Below are positions 15,862-24,963 of a DNA stretch of 64,000 bases, piece after piece. Both the position numbers and the translations under genes were made by a program. This DNA is from CAVXSP01 sp963724645 (GTDB lineage Bacteria > Acidobacteriota > Vicinamibacteria > Vicinamibacterales > SCN-69-37). Positions within the stretch are counted from its first letter, which is position 1. Each line of letters opens with the position of its first letter. The notes under the pieces are model-generated. The model searched no databases. It was not told the origin of the DNA and was given only the letters and a program-made list of their open reading frames with translations. The stretch is from NCBI GenBank assembly GCA_963724645.1, contig CAVRVJ010000007.1, forward strand, positions 124,001-188,000. Direction: 5' to 3'.

Positions 15862-16863
15862 ATGATTCGACACACGCTGCGTCTCCTGCTCCTGGGTGTT
15901 TCCATGGCCGCCACGATCGCGGGCTGCAGCAAGCCGGCGTCGGAGAGCAGCACTTCCGGCGGGTCCGCGCGCAAGCGCTTTGCCGTCATCCCCAAGGGCA
16001 CCACACACGAGTTCTGGAAGTCGATCCACGCGGGCGCGCTCAAGGGCGCGCTGGATCGGAACGTGGAAATCATCTGGAAGGGACCGGTCAAGGAGGACGA
16101 CCGGGACGAGCAGATCAAGGTGGTTGAGAATTTCATCAGCCAGGGTGTCGACGGCATCGTGCTCGCGCCGCTCGATGATCAGGCGCTCGTGCCGGTGCTG
16201 AATGACGCGAAGGCGCGCAAGATTCCAGTGCTCATCTTCGATTCCGGCGTCAAGTGGAGCGACTACGTCAGCTTCGTGGCGACCGACAACTACAAGGCCG
16301 GGACGCTCGGGGCCGACCGGCTGGGCTCACTGCTCGGCGGCAAAGGGGACGTGATCCTGCTCCGCTACGCGGAAGGCTCGGCCAGCACGATGGAGCGCGA
16401 GGCCGGGTTTCTGGCCACGCTGAGCCAGAAGTACCCGGCCATCCGCGTCGTGTCGTCGAATCAATATGGCGGGGCCACGACCGAGACGGCCTACGCCGCC
16501 TCCGAGAATCTGCTGTCCACCTTCAAGAGCGTGCAGGGCGTTTTCACGCCGAATGAATCGACCACCTTCGGCATGCTGCTGGCGCTCGATGCCGCGGGCC
16601 GCACGGGCAACCTCCAGCTCGTCGGCTTCGACGCCAGCGCGAAACTGGTCGAGGCGCTCGGTCAGGGCAAGCTGGGCGGCCTCGTCCTGCAGGACCCCAT
16701 GCGCATGGGCGAACTCGCCGTGACGACTCTGCTCGACAGCATGGCCGGCAAGACGGTCCCGAAGCGCATCGATACCGGCGAGTACATGATCACGCGCGAG
16801 AACATGAATCAGCCGGAGATGAGCGCCCTTCTGCGCCCCGATCTCGCAAAATACCTCCAGTGA
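15862..16863 (+). CDS. Sugar ABC transporter substrate-binding lipoprotein (RbsB type)
   Basis: A 333-residue periplasmic binding protein. A lipoprotein signal ends in ATIAGC at about residue 22. The mature part is a type-1 periplasmic fold: FAVIPKGTTHEFWKSIHAGA, VVENFISQGVDGIVLAPLDDQALVP, GVFTPNESTTFG and LVLQDPMRMGELAV. This belongs to the ribose/galactose/autoinducer-2 class. The exact sugar is unknown. It is followed by ATPase and permease genes in the same direction. Confidence 0.93.
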   Translation: MIRHTLRLLLLGVSMAATIAGCSKPASESSTSGGSARKRFAVIPKGTTHEFWKSIHAGALKGALDRNVEIIWKGPVKEDDRDEQIKVVENFISQGVDGIVLAPLDDQALVPVLNDAKARKIPVLIFDSGVKWSDYVSFVATDNYKAGTLGADRLGSLLGGKGDVILLRYAEGSASTMEREAGFLATLSQKYPAIRVVSSNQYGGATTETAYAASENLLSTFKSVQGVFTPNESTTFGMLLALDAAGRTGNLQLVGFDASAKLVEALGQGKLGGLVLQDPMRMGELAVTTLLDSMAGKTVPKRIDTGEYMITRENMNQPEMSALLRPDLAKYLQ

Positions 16864-16922
16864 TTTCAAGTCGTCACAAGCAGCTATTGCAGGAGCCGTA
16901 GATCTCTCGCGTTGATCGTGCC

Positions 16923-18550
16923 ATGAGCGTGTCCGACGACGTCGTCCTTCGCATGCGCGGGATCGAGAAGCGCTTCGGCGCGTCGATCGCGCTCGGCGGG
17001 GTCGATCTCGCTGTCCGCCGCGGCGAAGTGCACGCGCTCGTCGGGCGAAAACGGCGCGGGCAAGAGCACGCTGATGAAGGTGCTGTCTGGCGCCTACATC
17101 GCCGACGCCGGCAGCATGGAGCTGGCCGGGCAACCCTACGCCCCGCGCGATCCGCTGGATGCGCAGCGCCTCGGCGTCGCGATGATCTATCAGGAGCTGA
17201 CGCTCGCGCTGCACCTCACGGTCGAACAGAACATCGTGCTCGGCCGGGAGCCGCGCCGCCTCGGACTGGTCGATCGCCAAGCCATGCGCGCAAGCGTCGC
17301 GGAGGCGCTGGCCTGGCTGGATCAGCCGGACCTGCAGCCGGCACGGCCTGTCTCGTCGCTCTCGCCCGGCTCGCGCCAATTGGTCGAGGTCGCACGCGCG
17401 CTCGCCAGTGACGCGCGTGTGGTCGTGATGGACGAGCCCACGAGCTCGCTGTCGAAGCCCGAAAGCGAACGCCTGTTTGCCGTCATCGACCGGCTTCGCT
17501 CCCGCGGCGTGGCCGTCGTCTACATCAGCCATTTCCTGGAAGAAGTCCGGCGCGTGGCCCAGCGGTACACCGTGCTGCGTGACGGCCGGACCGTCGAGAC
17601 CGCCGACGTGCCCGGGCAAGTGGTGAGCGAGCCTCCGCAAGCGAGCCCGCGCGAGCGGAGTGGGGATCGAGGAGGCCCCGCGAGTGAGCGCGTGGGGAGC
17701 GCTGCGGGGGCGAAGCCCCCCGGAAATGAAGACGACGAAGCGGCGTTCATTGCGCATGTCATCGAGGCCATGGCGGGCCGGAGCCTGGAGGCGGCGTTTC
17801 CGCACGTGCCCCACGAGCCTGGGCGAGGTCGTGCTCGAGCTCGAGGATGTCTCGGGGGCGCGGCTGCCGCGCGACGCGAGGCTGGTGTTGAGGAAAGGCG
17901 AGATCCTTGGGATTGCGGGACTCGTCGGGGCCGGCCGGACCGAGCTGCTTCGCGCGCTCTTCGGCCTGGATCCGGTTCGTCACGGACGCGTGCGCGTCGC
18001 AGCCGCGTGGGATCGAGGACGACCGCCATGGGAGCGGCTCAACCAGGGCGTCGGTCTGCTGTCAGAAAACCGGAAGGAAGAAGGACTTGCGCTCGGGCTC
18101 TCCATCTCGGATAACCTCACGCTCTCGCGGCCAATCGCCCGGTTCGGGATCATCTCGCGATCGGCGCACGATCGCGCCACGACCGCCGCCGCGCAACAAT
18201 TGGGCCTGCGCTACCGAGACGGACGGCAAACGGCCGGCGAGTTATCCGGCGGCAACCAGCAGAAGGTCGCGCTGGCCCGGCTGCTGCACCATGACATCGA
18301 CGTATTTCTGTTCGACGAACCGACCCGCGGCATCGACGTCGGCAGCAAGGCGGAAATCTATCGATTGATGGGCCAGCTCGCGCAGCGGGGGAAGTCGATT
18401 CTCTTCGTCAGCAGCTATCTGCCCGAGCTGCTCGGGGTGTGCGATCGCATCGCGGTAATGAGTCGAGGACGGCTCGGCGATGCCCGCGACGCCACGCAGT
18501 GGACGGAAAATTCGCTGCTCGAAGCCGCCACGGCGGGGACGCGTGGCTGA
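16923..18550 (+). CDS. Sugar ABC transporter ATPase (RbsA type), two frameshifts
   Basis: A duplicated nucleotide-binding protein of RbsA type, spread over three frames. Frame 1 begins MSVSDDVVLRMRGIEKRFGASIALGGV. Within Walker A an extra G at 17043-17045 shifts the frame; the next frame continues ENGAGKSTLMKVLSG, YQELTLALH and MDEPTSSLSKPESERLF. A second extra G at 17821-17823 shifts again to GEVVLELEDVSG, GAGRTELLRALFGL, ELSGGNQQKVALARLL and FDEPTRGIDVGSKAEIY. Both indels lie in GGG runs, so sequencing error is likely; if real, the first domain could not form. The linker carries an in-frame GC-rich repeat (17641-17722). Confidence 0.88.
17641..17722 (+). repeat. GC-rich hairpin repeat, copy A (inside ATPase linker)
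   Basis: About 80 bases similar to 24861-24945. Shared blocks are GAGCCCGCGCGAGCGGAG, then GCCCCGCGAG, GAGCG and CCCCCGG. It contains a perfect hairpin GGGGGC-GAA-GCCCCC. It is read in frame as an about 28-residue insert (from ASPRERSGDRG to KPPGNE) that RbsA proteins normally lack between their two ATPase domains. Confidence 0.6.
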
Positions 18551-19508
18551 CGGCCGCCGGCTTCGCCTCGGCCAGCTTCTCGGCCCGTTGATGGGGTTGA
18601 TTGGCGTCTGCGCGTTGTTCGCCTTTCTCGAACCCGGCTCGTTCCTGTCGGTCTACAACTTCCAGACGATCGCCGCTCAGACCGTGATCGTCGGGTTCGG
18701 CGCGATCGGAATGACATTCGTGATCGTGAGCGGCGGCATCGACCTGTCCCTCGGCTCGGTCATCGCGCTGGCGTCGGTCGTCACCGCTCTCGCGCTGAAG
18801 CATGGATGGGCGCCGGTGCCCTCGGTCGGAGCGGGAATCTCGACCGGAGTGCTGGTCGGCGCCGCCAACGGGCTGCTCGTCACGCGTCTGCAGGTCGTGC
18901 CGTTCATCGTGACGCTCGGCACCATGGGCATCGCGCGCGGGATGGCGAAGTATCTCGCCGATGAGCAGAAGATCGACGCGCCCGCGTACTGGCTGGCGAC
19001 CGTGATGGCCAAGGCGCCGACGCCGTCGTGGCTCCTGGTGGCCCCCGGGACATGGTTCATGTTCGGGCTCGCGCTGCTGATGGGCTTCGTGCTCGCACGG
19101 TCGGTGTTTGGCGTGCACACCTACGCCGTGGGATCGAGCGAAGCGACCGCACGGCTGTGCGGCATCCGCGTGCCGCGCGTGAAGGTGGCGATCTACACAC
19201 TGGCCGGGTTGTTCGCCGGTCTGGCCGGCGTCATGCAGTTCGCGCGGCTCACGGTCGGTGACCCGACGACGGCGGTCGGCAAGGAACTGGACGTCATTGC
19301 AGCCGTCGTGATCGGCGGCGCCAGCCTGTCAGGGGGCGTCGGCGGGATCGGCGGCGCGCTCGTGGGCGCCTTTCTGATGAGCGTGCTGGCCAACGGCTGC
19401 ACGCTGACCGGGGTCCCGAATTACGTGCAGGAAATTCTGATCGGCGTGATCATCATCGTCGCCGTCGCGCTGGATCGGCTGCGGCACCGCCGGCTGAGCG
19501 CGGCTTGA
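18543..19508 (+). CDS. Sugar ABC transporter permease (RbsC type)
   Basis: About 321 residues with eight to ten membrane segments. The family signature is visible: VGFGAIGMTFVIVSGGIDLSLGS near the N-terminus, then VPFIVTLGTMGIARG and VGSSEATARLCGIRVPRVK. The start is GTG overlapping the ATPase stop by 8 nt (GTGGCTGA), giving translational coupling. With the two genes upstream it completes a high-affinity sugar importer. The intact frame shows that frameshifts do not affect the whole operon. Confidence 0.93.
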   Translation: MADGRRLRLGQLLGPLMGLIGVCALFAFLEPGSFLSVYNFQTIAAQTVIVGFGAIGMTFVIVSGGIDLSLGSVIALASVVTALALKHGWAPVPSVGAGISTGVLVGAANGLLVTRLQVVPFIVTLGTMGIARGMAKYLADEQKIDAPAYWLATVMAKAPTPSWLLVAPGTWFMFGLALLMGFVLARSVFGVHTYAVGSSEATARLCGIRVPRVKVAIYTLAGLFAGLAGVMQFARLTVGDPTTAVGKELDVIAAVVIGGASLSGGVGGIGGALVGAFLMSVLANGCTLTGVPNYVQEILIGVIIIVAVALDRLRHRRLSAA

Positions 19509-19515
19509 CGGGCCG

Positions 19516-20814
19516 CTATCGGCCTGTTCGCAGATAATCGACCGCGAGATTCGCCATCGCCCTCACGCCTGTCGGCAGCGCATCTTCGTTGACAAAGAAG
19601 TAAGGCGAATGGTTCCTGGCGACGGTCTTCGGATCGGCTCCATGCTGGTTGACGCCGAGATAGAAGAACATGCCGGGTACCTTCTGCTCGAACTTGGAGA
19701 AATCCTCTGACAGCGTCGTCGCGGGCACTTCGAACGTTTTGTTCGCGCCAGCCACGCGACGAAGCGTCGGGATCATCTGCCCGGTCAGCTTCGGGTCGTT
19801 ATAGGTCACCGGCGCCGTGTTTTCGATCTCGACTTCAGCCTCCGCGCCGGCGCTCTGCGCGACGAGCTGCACCGTCCGTCTCACGCGCGCGTTCAGATCC
19901 TTCTGCACCTCGGGATCGAGGGCGCGTATCGTCCCGTCCATCACGACGCTGTCCGGGATGATGTTGTACCGAACGCCGCCGCTGATTCGGCCGATCGTCA
20001 CGACCACTGGCGAGTTCGTCAGGTCGATCTGGCGGCTGACGATCGTCTGCAGGCTGCTGACGATCTGCGCGCTGATGGCAATCGGATCGACGCCGCCCCA
20101 GGGCGCCGCGCCGTGCGTCTGCCGGCCGTGGACGACGATGCGCAGCTTGTCGGAGCTGGCCATGAGCCCGCCCGCCCGATACCAGAGGGTGCCAGGGTCC
20201 AGCGGCATGACGTGCAGTCCGAAGATCGCGTCGACCTTCGGATTCTCGAGCACGCCTTCGGCGACCATGTCGCCGGCGCCGCCTGTTTCGCCCTGCGGAG
20301 GACCTTCTTCGGCCGGTTGAAAGATGAACTTCACGGCGCCGGGGAGCTGTGCCTTCAGGCCCGTCAGGATTTCGGCCACGCCCATCAGCATCGCCGTATG
20401 GGCGTCGTGCCCGCACGCGTGCATGACGTCAACGTTCTCGCCGTTGTACGTCGACCGCGCCTGCGACTTGAACGGCAGGTCGACCATCTCCTTCACGGGC
20501 AGGCCGTCCATATCGGCCCGGAGCGCGATGACCGGGCCGGGCAAACCGCCGCGGAGGACGCCGACGACGCCCGTCTTCGCCACGCCGGTCTTGACCTCGA
20601 GCCCGAGCGCGCGCAGGTGATCGGCGACGATCTTGGACGTCCGGACCTCCCGATTCGAGAGTTCGGGATGCTGGTGGATGTCTCGCCGCCAGGTGATCAC
20701 CTTCGGCATGACCGCCGGAATGCGCGCCTCGATCTGGCCGGGCAGGTCCTGCGCGGCGCCCATCGAGAGTCCGCCCAGCGACACGATGAACGCCACGATC
20801 AGTTTCGTCTTCAT
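19516..20814 (-). CDS. Secreted M20-family amidohydrolase/peptidase
   Basis: A 432-residue protein with signal peptide (MKTKLIVAFIVSLGGLSMGAAQ). It has the M20D pattern of IAA-amino-acid hydrolases and hippurate-type carboxypeptidases: WRRDIHQHPELSNRE, ALRADMDGLPV, HACGHDAHTAMLMG, FIFQPAEEGP with the catalytic glutamate, GLHVMP and VNEDALPTGVRAM. The substrate is probably an N-acyl amino acid or similar amide in the periplasm. It converges with the permease gene, 7 nt apart, and is divergent from the hydrolase gene to its right. Confidence 0.93.
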   Translation of the reverse strand: MKTKLIVAFIVSLGGLSMGAAQDLPGQIEARIPAVMPKVITWRRDIHQHPELSNREVRTSKIVADHLRALGLEVKTGVAKTGVVGVLRGGLPGPVIALRADMDGLPVKEMVDLPFKSQARSTYNGENVDVMHACGHDAHTAMLMGVAEILTGLKAQLPGAVKFIFQPAEEGPPQGETGGAGDMVAEGVLENPKVDAIFGLHVMPLDPGTLWYRAGGLMASSDKLRIVVHGRQTHGAAPWGGVDPIAISAQIVSSLQTIVSRQIDLTNSPVVVTIGRISGGVRYNIIPDSVVMDGTIRALDPEVQKDLNARVRRTVQLVAQSAGAEAEVEIENTAPVTYNDPKLTGQMIPTLRRVAGANKTFEVPATTLSEDFSKFEQKVPGMFFYLGVNQHGADPKTVARNHSPYFFVNEDALPTGVRAMANLAVDYLRTGR

Positions 20815-20934
20815 GACGAGCGAGTCTAGCAGGCCGGGGCTCTCCGTCGCGTGGCCTCTGGCACAATAGAATCCTGTCGCCTGTCGGAGCTTTGTTTGAC
20901 CGGCTGTGGGCGCATTTCACCGCGGGAGGAGCGC

Positions 20935-22299
20935 ATGCCTTCGTGGACCGTGGTTGGCGCAGCCTTCGTCACGACGCTCCTCAGTGCGTCGAGCGCATAC
21001 CCCCCACGCCAGACTCCGCCCCTTCATCCCATCGATGAGAAGGCCCTCGCTGAATATGCCGGCGTGTACCAGTGGGGACCGGACGCTTTTCTGTACCTCC
21101 AGCTCTGGAACGAATTCATCGGCTTCACCAAGCCAGGTCAACTGGTCGCCTTCGATGAATCCGGAGAAGTCCGGGCGCTGTACCCGCAGGATCGCGACCG
21201 CTTTTTCACCGGTCCGGGCGCCGCGATCTCGACGTCGATCGAGTCCCGAGTCGAGTTTCGCCGGGACCCGACAGGCAAGATCAGCTCGCTCACGTGGCAG
21301 CGCGGTGCCGCCGGTTCACGCATCGCGCGGCGCGTGGAGATTGAGAAACACGAAGATGTCCGCTTCTCGAATGGCGACGTTCAGCTGGCAGGCACGTTGA
21401 TCAGTCCGAGCCGCGGCGCCAGTCACCCGGCGGTCATTCTCGTGCACGGCTCCGGGGCGGAGGATCGGAAGCACATTCTTCCGTTTGCCCGGTTTCTGAT
21501 ACGCCACGGCATGGCCGTCCTGGGCTACGACAAGCGCGGCGTAGGTGGCTCAACGGGCGACTGGAACACGGCGTCCTTCGACGACCTGGCAGGCGATGTC
21601 GTGGCGGCGTTCGATTACTTGAAGGGTCGCCGCGACATCGACGCCAGGCAGATTGGAGTCCTCGGGATCAGTCAGGCCGGCTGGATCATGCCGTTGGCCG
21701 CCGTCCACGCCAGCGACATGGCGTTTCTTATCAGCATCTCTGGTGCAGGTATACCCGGCGCCGAGACGACGATCGATCAGGCGCGCAACGAAATGACCGC
21801 GAGCGGCATGCCGCCACAGGACGTCGCCGACATTGTCGGCATCATGAAACTGGAGTATGAGTTTGCACGGACGGGCCACGGCTGGGACGAGTACATCGCG
21901 ACTCGCGAGAAGCTCGCCGCCCGGATGGGACCGCCGCCGCCTGACGTGTTCCCGGCAACCCTGGACCATCCCTACTGGCAATTCATTCGGCGGTTGTACT
22001 TCTACGATCCGGCGCCGACGCTTCGGCGGCTGCAGGTGCCGACACTCGCCCTGTTCGGGGAGCTGGACAACAACATCATGGCGGACAAGAACAAGGCGGC
22101 CTGGGAGGCGGCCCTGAAGGCCGGTCGCAATCGGGATTACACGTTGCGGATTCTCCCGAAGGCGAATCACGATCAGTTCGAGGCAAGGACTGGCAGTAAT
22201 GCCGAGATGGCGTCGCTGCGACGATTCGTACCAGCCTACTTCACGACCATCGAAGGCTGGCTGGCAAAGCGAATCCGGGGCTTCGACGCGCGCCCGTAA
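20935..22299 (+). CDS. Secreted alpha/beta hydrolase with N-terminal accessory domain
   Basis: About 454 residues. A signal-like N-terminus (MPSWTVVGAAFVTTLLSASSA) precedes a beta-rich domain (ALAEYAGVYQWGPDAFLYLQ). From about residue 150 comes an alpha/beta hydrolase: ILVHGSGAEDR (oxyanion region), GYDKRGVGGSTGDW, the nucleophile elbow GISQAGW, FGELDNNI with the acid, and KANHDQFE with the histidine. GGGAGGA precedes the ATG. The class is a serine hydrolase or esterase with unknown substrate. Confidence 0.9.
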   Translation: MPSWTVVGAAFVTTLLSASSAYPPRQTPPLHPIDEKALAEYAGVYQWGPDAFLYLQLWNEFIGFTKPGQLVAFDESGEVRALYPQDRDRFFTGPGAAISTSIESRVEFRRDPTGKISSLTWQRGAAGSRIARRVEIEKHEDVRFSNGDVQLAGTLISPSRGASHPAVILVHGSGAEDRKHILPFARFLIRHGMAVLGYDKRGVGGSTGDWNTASFDDLAGDVVAAFDYLKGRRDIDARQIGVLGISQAGWIMPLAAVHASDMAFLISISGAGIPGAETTIDQARNEMTASGMPPQDVADIVGIMKLEYEFARTGHGWDEYIATREKLAARMGPPPPDVFPATLDHPYWQFIRRLYFYDPAPTLRRLQVPTLALFGELDNNIMADKNKAAWEAALKAGRNRDYTLRILPKANHDQFEARTGSNAEMASLRRFVPAYFTTIEGWLAKRIRGFDARP

Positions 22300-22303
22300 C
22301 GGC

Positions 22304-23599
22304 CTACTTCTTCGGCTGGAACAGCCTCGGCACCATGTCGGTCACGTTCTGCCGCCAGAGCGGCCAGACGTGCGCCATGTCGGGGACTTCCTGCTCGGTG
22401 AATTGCACGTTCTTCGATCTCAGCCAATCCTTGAATTGCCGGTTCACGCCGATCAGACCGTCGGCTGTACCGCACACGATCCAGAGCATCCGAATCTGTG
22501 AATTGGCCTTGGCGTCGAGCATGGGGAACATCTTGGGAAACAGGGCCGCGTCCATCGTCTGGATCGTCGGTGCCCCTCCGCGTCCGCCACGGCCGGCCGG
22601 CGCGGCCGGGGCCTGGCCCGCCACGGCCGCGGGAGGCGGCGGAGGAGCCGGGGCGGCCGCAGGCGCCGAGGGATTCGGAAACATCACCAGCGCGCCGCTG
22701 AACGATCCTATCCACGCGAATCTGTCGAGGTGATTCAGGCCGGTGAGCAGCGCCTCGATGCCGCCCATCGACAGTCCGGCGATCGCGCGCTGATTGCGAT
22801 CCTTGCTGACGTTGTAGGACCGATCCACCGCCGGCATGACTTCGTCCAGGAGGATCTTCGTGTAGCCGGCCAGATTCTCCCCCGCGCGCGCGCCCCGCGC
22901 GCCACTCGGCCCATCCGCCGTGCCGTAGCCGAGCGTCGTGACCATGACCATTGACACCGCCTTGTGCTCGGCGATGAGGTTGTCGAGAATATTGTTCGCC
23001 CCGCCCGCATTCACCCAGCGTCCGGCGTCGTCTCCCAACCCGTGCAGGAGGTAGAACACCGGGTAAGGCTGCGCGCGCCGCGGATCGTAGGCAGGCGGGG
23101 TGTAGACGAAAAACTCCCGATCGTCGTTGGCCACAGTGGAGTGAAAGACGTGACGGGCGACCGCGCCTCGCGGGACGCCCGGCGCTGGCAGCCAGGCGCC
23201 CGGACCGGGGACCGCAAACATGTTCTGCATGCTGCCGGAGGACGTCTGAAATTCTCGATTCGACGGGTCCGTGATGGTTGTCCCGTCGAGAACGAACGAG
23301 TACGTGTAGATGTCCGGCGCCAGGGCGTCGGTTGTCACACTCCAGATGCCCTGGTCGTCTTTCTGCATCGGCAGACGGTTCCCGGCTAGGGCGACGAGGA
23401 CCTCTTTCGCGCTGGGCGCGCGCAGCCGGAACGTCACGCGCCGATCGGCGCCGATCTGCGGCGACGTGATCGGGGCGCCGCCCCGGCCGCCGCCGCGGGC
23501 TCCCGGCACGGCCGCCGGTGTCTGTTGCGCAGAAAGCGCGGAAGGCAGCGCCAGCGCGGCGATCAGGACGCCGCATGAAACGGATTTCGCGCCAATCAT
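22304..23599 (-). CDS. Secreted CE1/enterochelin-esterase-like hydrolase
   Basis: About 431 residues: signal peptide ending SALSAQ, a short Gly/Ala-rich stretch, an N-terminal CBM48-like domain (RVTFRLRAPSAKEVLVAL, DIYTYSFVLDG) and a CE1-type alpha/beta hydrolase domain (YPVFYLLHGLGDDAGRWV, GLSMGGIEALLTG with the serine, and DMAHVWPLWR with the histidine). A proline/alanine/glycine-rich insert at about residues 315-350 separates the serine and acid regions. Relatives hydrolyse feruloyl, acetyl or siderophore esters. The start at MIGAK was chosen because the signal peptide begins there. Confidence 0.9.
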   Translation of the reverse strand: MIGAKSVSCGVLIAALALPSALSAQQTPAAVPGARGGGRGGAPITSPQIGADRRVTFRLRAPSAKEVLVALAGNRLPMQKDDQGIWSVTTDALAPDIYTYSFVLDGTTITDPSNREFQTSSGSMQNMFAVPGPGAWLPAPGVPRGAVARHVFHSTVANDDREFFVYTPPAYDPRRAQPYPVFYLLHGLGDDAGRWVNAGGANNILDNLIAEHKAVSMVMVTTLGYGTADGPSGARGARAGENLAGYTKILLDEVMPAVDRSYNVSKDRNQRAIAGLSMGGIEALLTGLNHLDRFAWIGSFSGALVMFPNPSAPAAAPAPPPPPAAVAGQAPAAPAGRGGRGGAPTIQTMDAALFPKMFPMLDAKANSQIRMLWIVCGTADGLIGVNRQFKDWLRSKNVQFTEQEVPDMAHVWPLWRQNVTDMVPRLFQPKK

Positions 23600-23698
23600 G
23601 TGTCGAGTCCTCGACCGCGATTCTACTCCGTAATGAGACGGGCCTTTTCCTCGGAATTCGCAAAAACCCGCAGGCCTTATATAGTTCTTGCCGCACAC

Positions 23699-24841
23699 AT
23701 GGAACGTCTTCGCGTGTCCTGTCTTTCGGCGCTGTTTCTTGCTCTGGGAATTGGAGCCACGGCCGGCGCCCAGACGCCGGCCCCTCGATCAGACGCCGCG
23801 GCCGAACGCAGCGGCGAGCAGATCTACCGGGCCGCGTGCGTGTCATGTCACGGCCCCGACGGCCGCGGCCAGCCGCAGTCCGTGCTTGGATTCGAGCCGC
23901 CGGCAACGTTTCCCGACTTCACGGATTGCCCGGTTTCGTCGCCGGAGCCCGATTACATCTGGCTGGCGATCGTGCACCTCGGCGGCCGCATCCGGGGTGA
24001 GAGCCACATCATGCCCGCGTTCGAAGATGTGCTCACGGATGCCGAAATCAATCGGGTCGTCCAGTACCTGCACTCGCTGTGCGCCGAGCCGCGATGGCCG
24101 CGCGGCAATCTGAATTTTCCGCGGGCGTTCTTCACCGAGAAAGCGTTTCCCGAAAACGAGACGGTGTTCACGGTCAATGCGGCGCCGAGCCATCCAGGCA
24201 GCGTCGAAAATCGCGTGGACTACGAGCACCGCATCGGCCGCCGCGCGCAATTCGAAATCGGCGTGCCCTTCGTGGTCCAGCAGGGCGAAGGCACCCAGTG
24301 GAGCCACGGCCTCGGGGACATCAACGCGGCGCTGAAGTATGCCTTTTACGACAACCTGTCGCACGGCTCGATTGCCGCGGCCGGCGGCGAGGTGACGCTG
24401 CCGACCGGCAAGGAAACTGAGGGGCTCGGCGGGGGCGTGACCATCTTCGAGGCGTTCGGCATGTTCGATCAGGCGCTGCCGCTCGACAGCTTCGTGCAGA
24501 TACACGCCGGGTTCGAGCGCCCGGCCGACCACGAGATCGAAGTCAACTCCGGCTACTTCCGGACCGCGATTGGCAAGACCATCAGGCAGAACAGCTGGGG
24601 GCGCACCTGGACGCCGATGATCGAGGTTCTCGCAGCCAAAGAAATGACGCCGGGCGCCAAGACCGAGTGGGACATCGTCCCGCAGATGCAGGTGAGCCTC
24701 AGCGTCTTTCAGCACGTGCTGCTCGACGTCGGCGTGCGGCTGCCGGTCAACGAGCGACAGACGCGCGGCAAGGCGGTCATGGCCTACCTCCTGTGGGATT
24801 GGTTCGATGGCGGCCTGTTCGAGCTATGGAGGGCGCATTGA
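23699..24841 (+). CDS. Monohaem cytochrome c with outer-membrane-like C-terminal domain
   Basis: About 380 residues. After a signal peptide (SALFLALGIGATAGAQ) comes a class I cytochrome c domain with CVSCHGPDGRG and the distal methionine in ESHIMPAF. The larger C-terminal part is rich in alternating hydrophobic residues and glycine (GSVENRVDYEHRIGRRAQFEIG; LVPTGKE-like; VFQHVLLDVGVRLPVN), resembling a beta-barrel. Such fusions may move electrons near the outer membrane. It is followed 122 nt later by a pentahaem cytochrome gene. Confidence 0.82.
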   Translation: MERLRVSCLSALFLALGIGATAGAQTPAPRSDAAAERSGEQIYRAACVSCHGPDGRGQPQSVLGFEPPATFPDFTDCPVSSPEPDYIWLAIVHLGGRIRGESHIMPAFEDVLTDAEINRVVQYLHSLCAEPRWPRGNLNFPRAFFTEKAFPENETVFTVNAAPSHPGSVENRVDYEHRIGRRAQFEIGVPFVVQQGEGTQWSHGLGDINAALKYAFYDNLSHGSIAAAGGEVTLPTGKETEGLGGGVTIFEAFGMFDQALPLDSFVQIHAGFERPADHEIEVNSGYFRTAIGKTIRQNSWGRTWTPMIEVLAAKEMTPGAKTEWDIVPQMQVSLSVFQHVLLDVGVRLPVNERQTRGKAVMAYLLWDWFDGGLFELWRAH

Positions 24842-24860
24842 GCGACGCGAGCCGGGGCGA

Positions 24861-24945
24861 GCGGAGCCCGCGCGAGCGGAGCGGGGTATCAGGCCCCCGC
24901 GAGCGAGCGTGTGAGGGGGTCCGGCGGGACGACGTCCCCCGGCGG
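24861..24945 (+). repeat. GC-rich hairpin repeat, copy B (intergenic)
   Basis: Similar to copy A over about 80 bases. One hairpin pairs GCGGGG with CCCCCGC around TATCAGG; a second pairs GGGG and CCCC around a 15-base loop region. It fills most of the 122-base gap between two cytochrome genes, directly before the pentahaem gene start. Confidence 0.6.
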
Positions 24946-24963
24946 AGTTTGTCGGGCGCATTG

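Noticed and set aside
16327..17814. Long open frame on the minus strand opposite the sugar ABC transporter
   Set aside because: It is antisense to well-conserved binding-protein and ATPase sequence, lacks any domain and is explained by high GC in third codon positions.
22236..23906. Long minus-strand frame overlapping the CE1 esterase
   Set aside because: The esterase in the other minus frame has signal peptide and catalytic motifs; this one is arginine-rich shadow translation.
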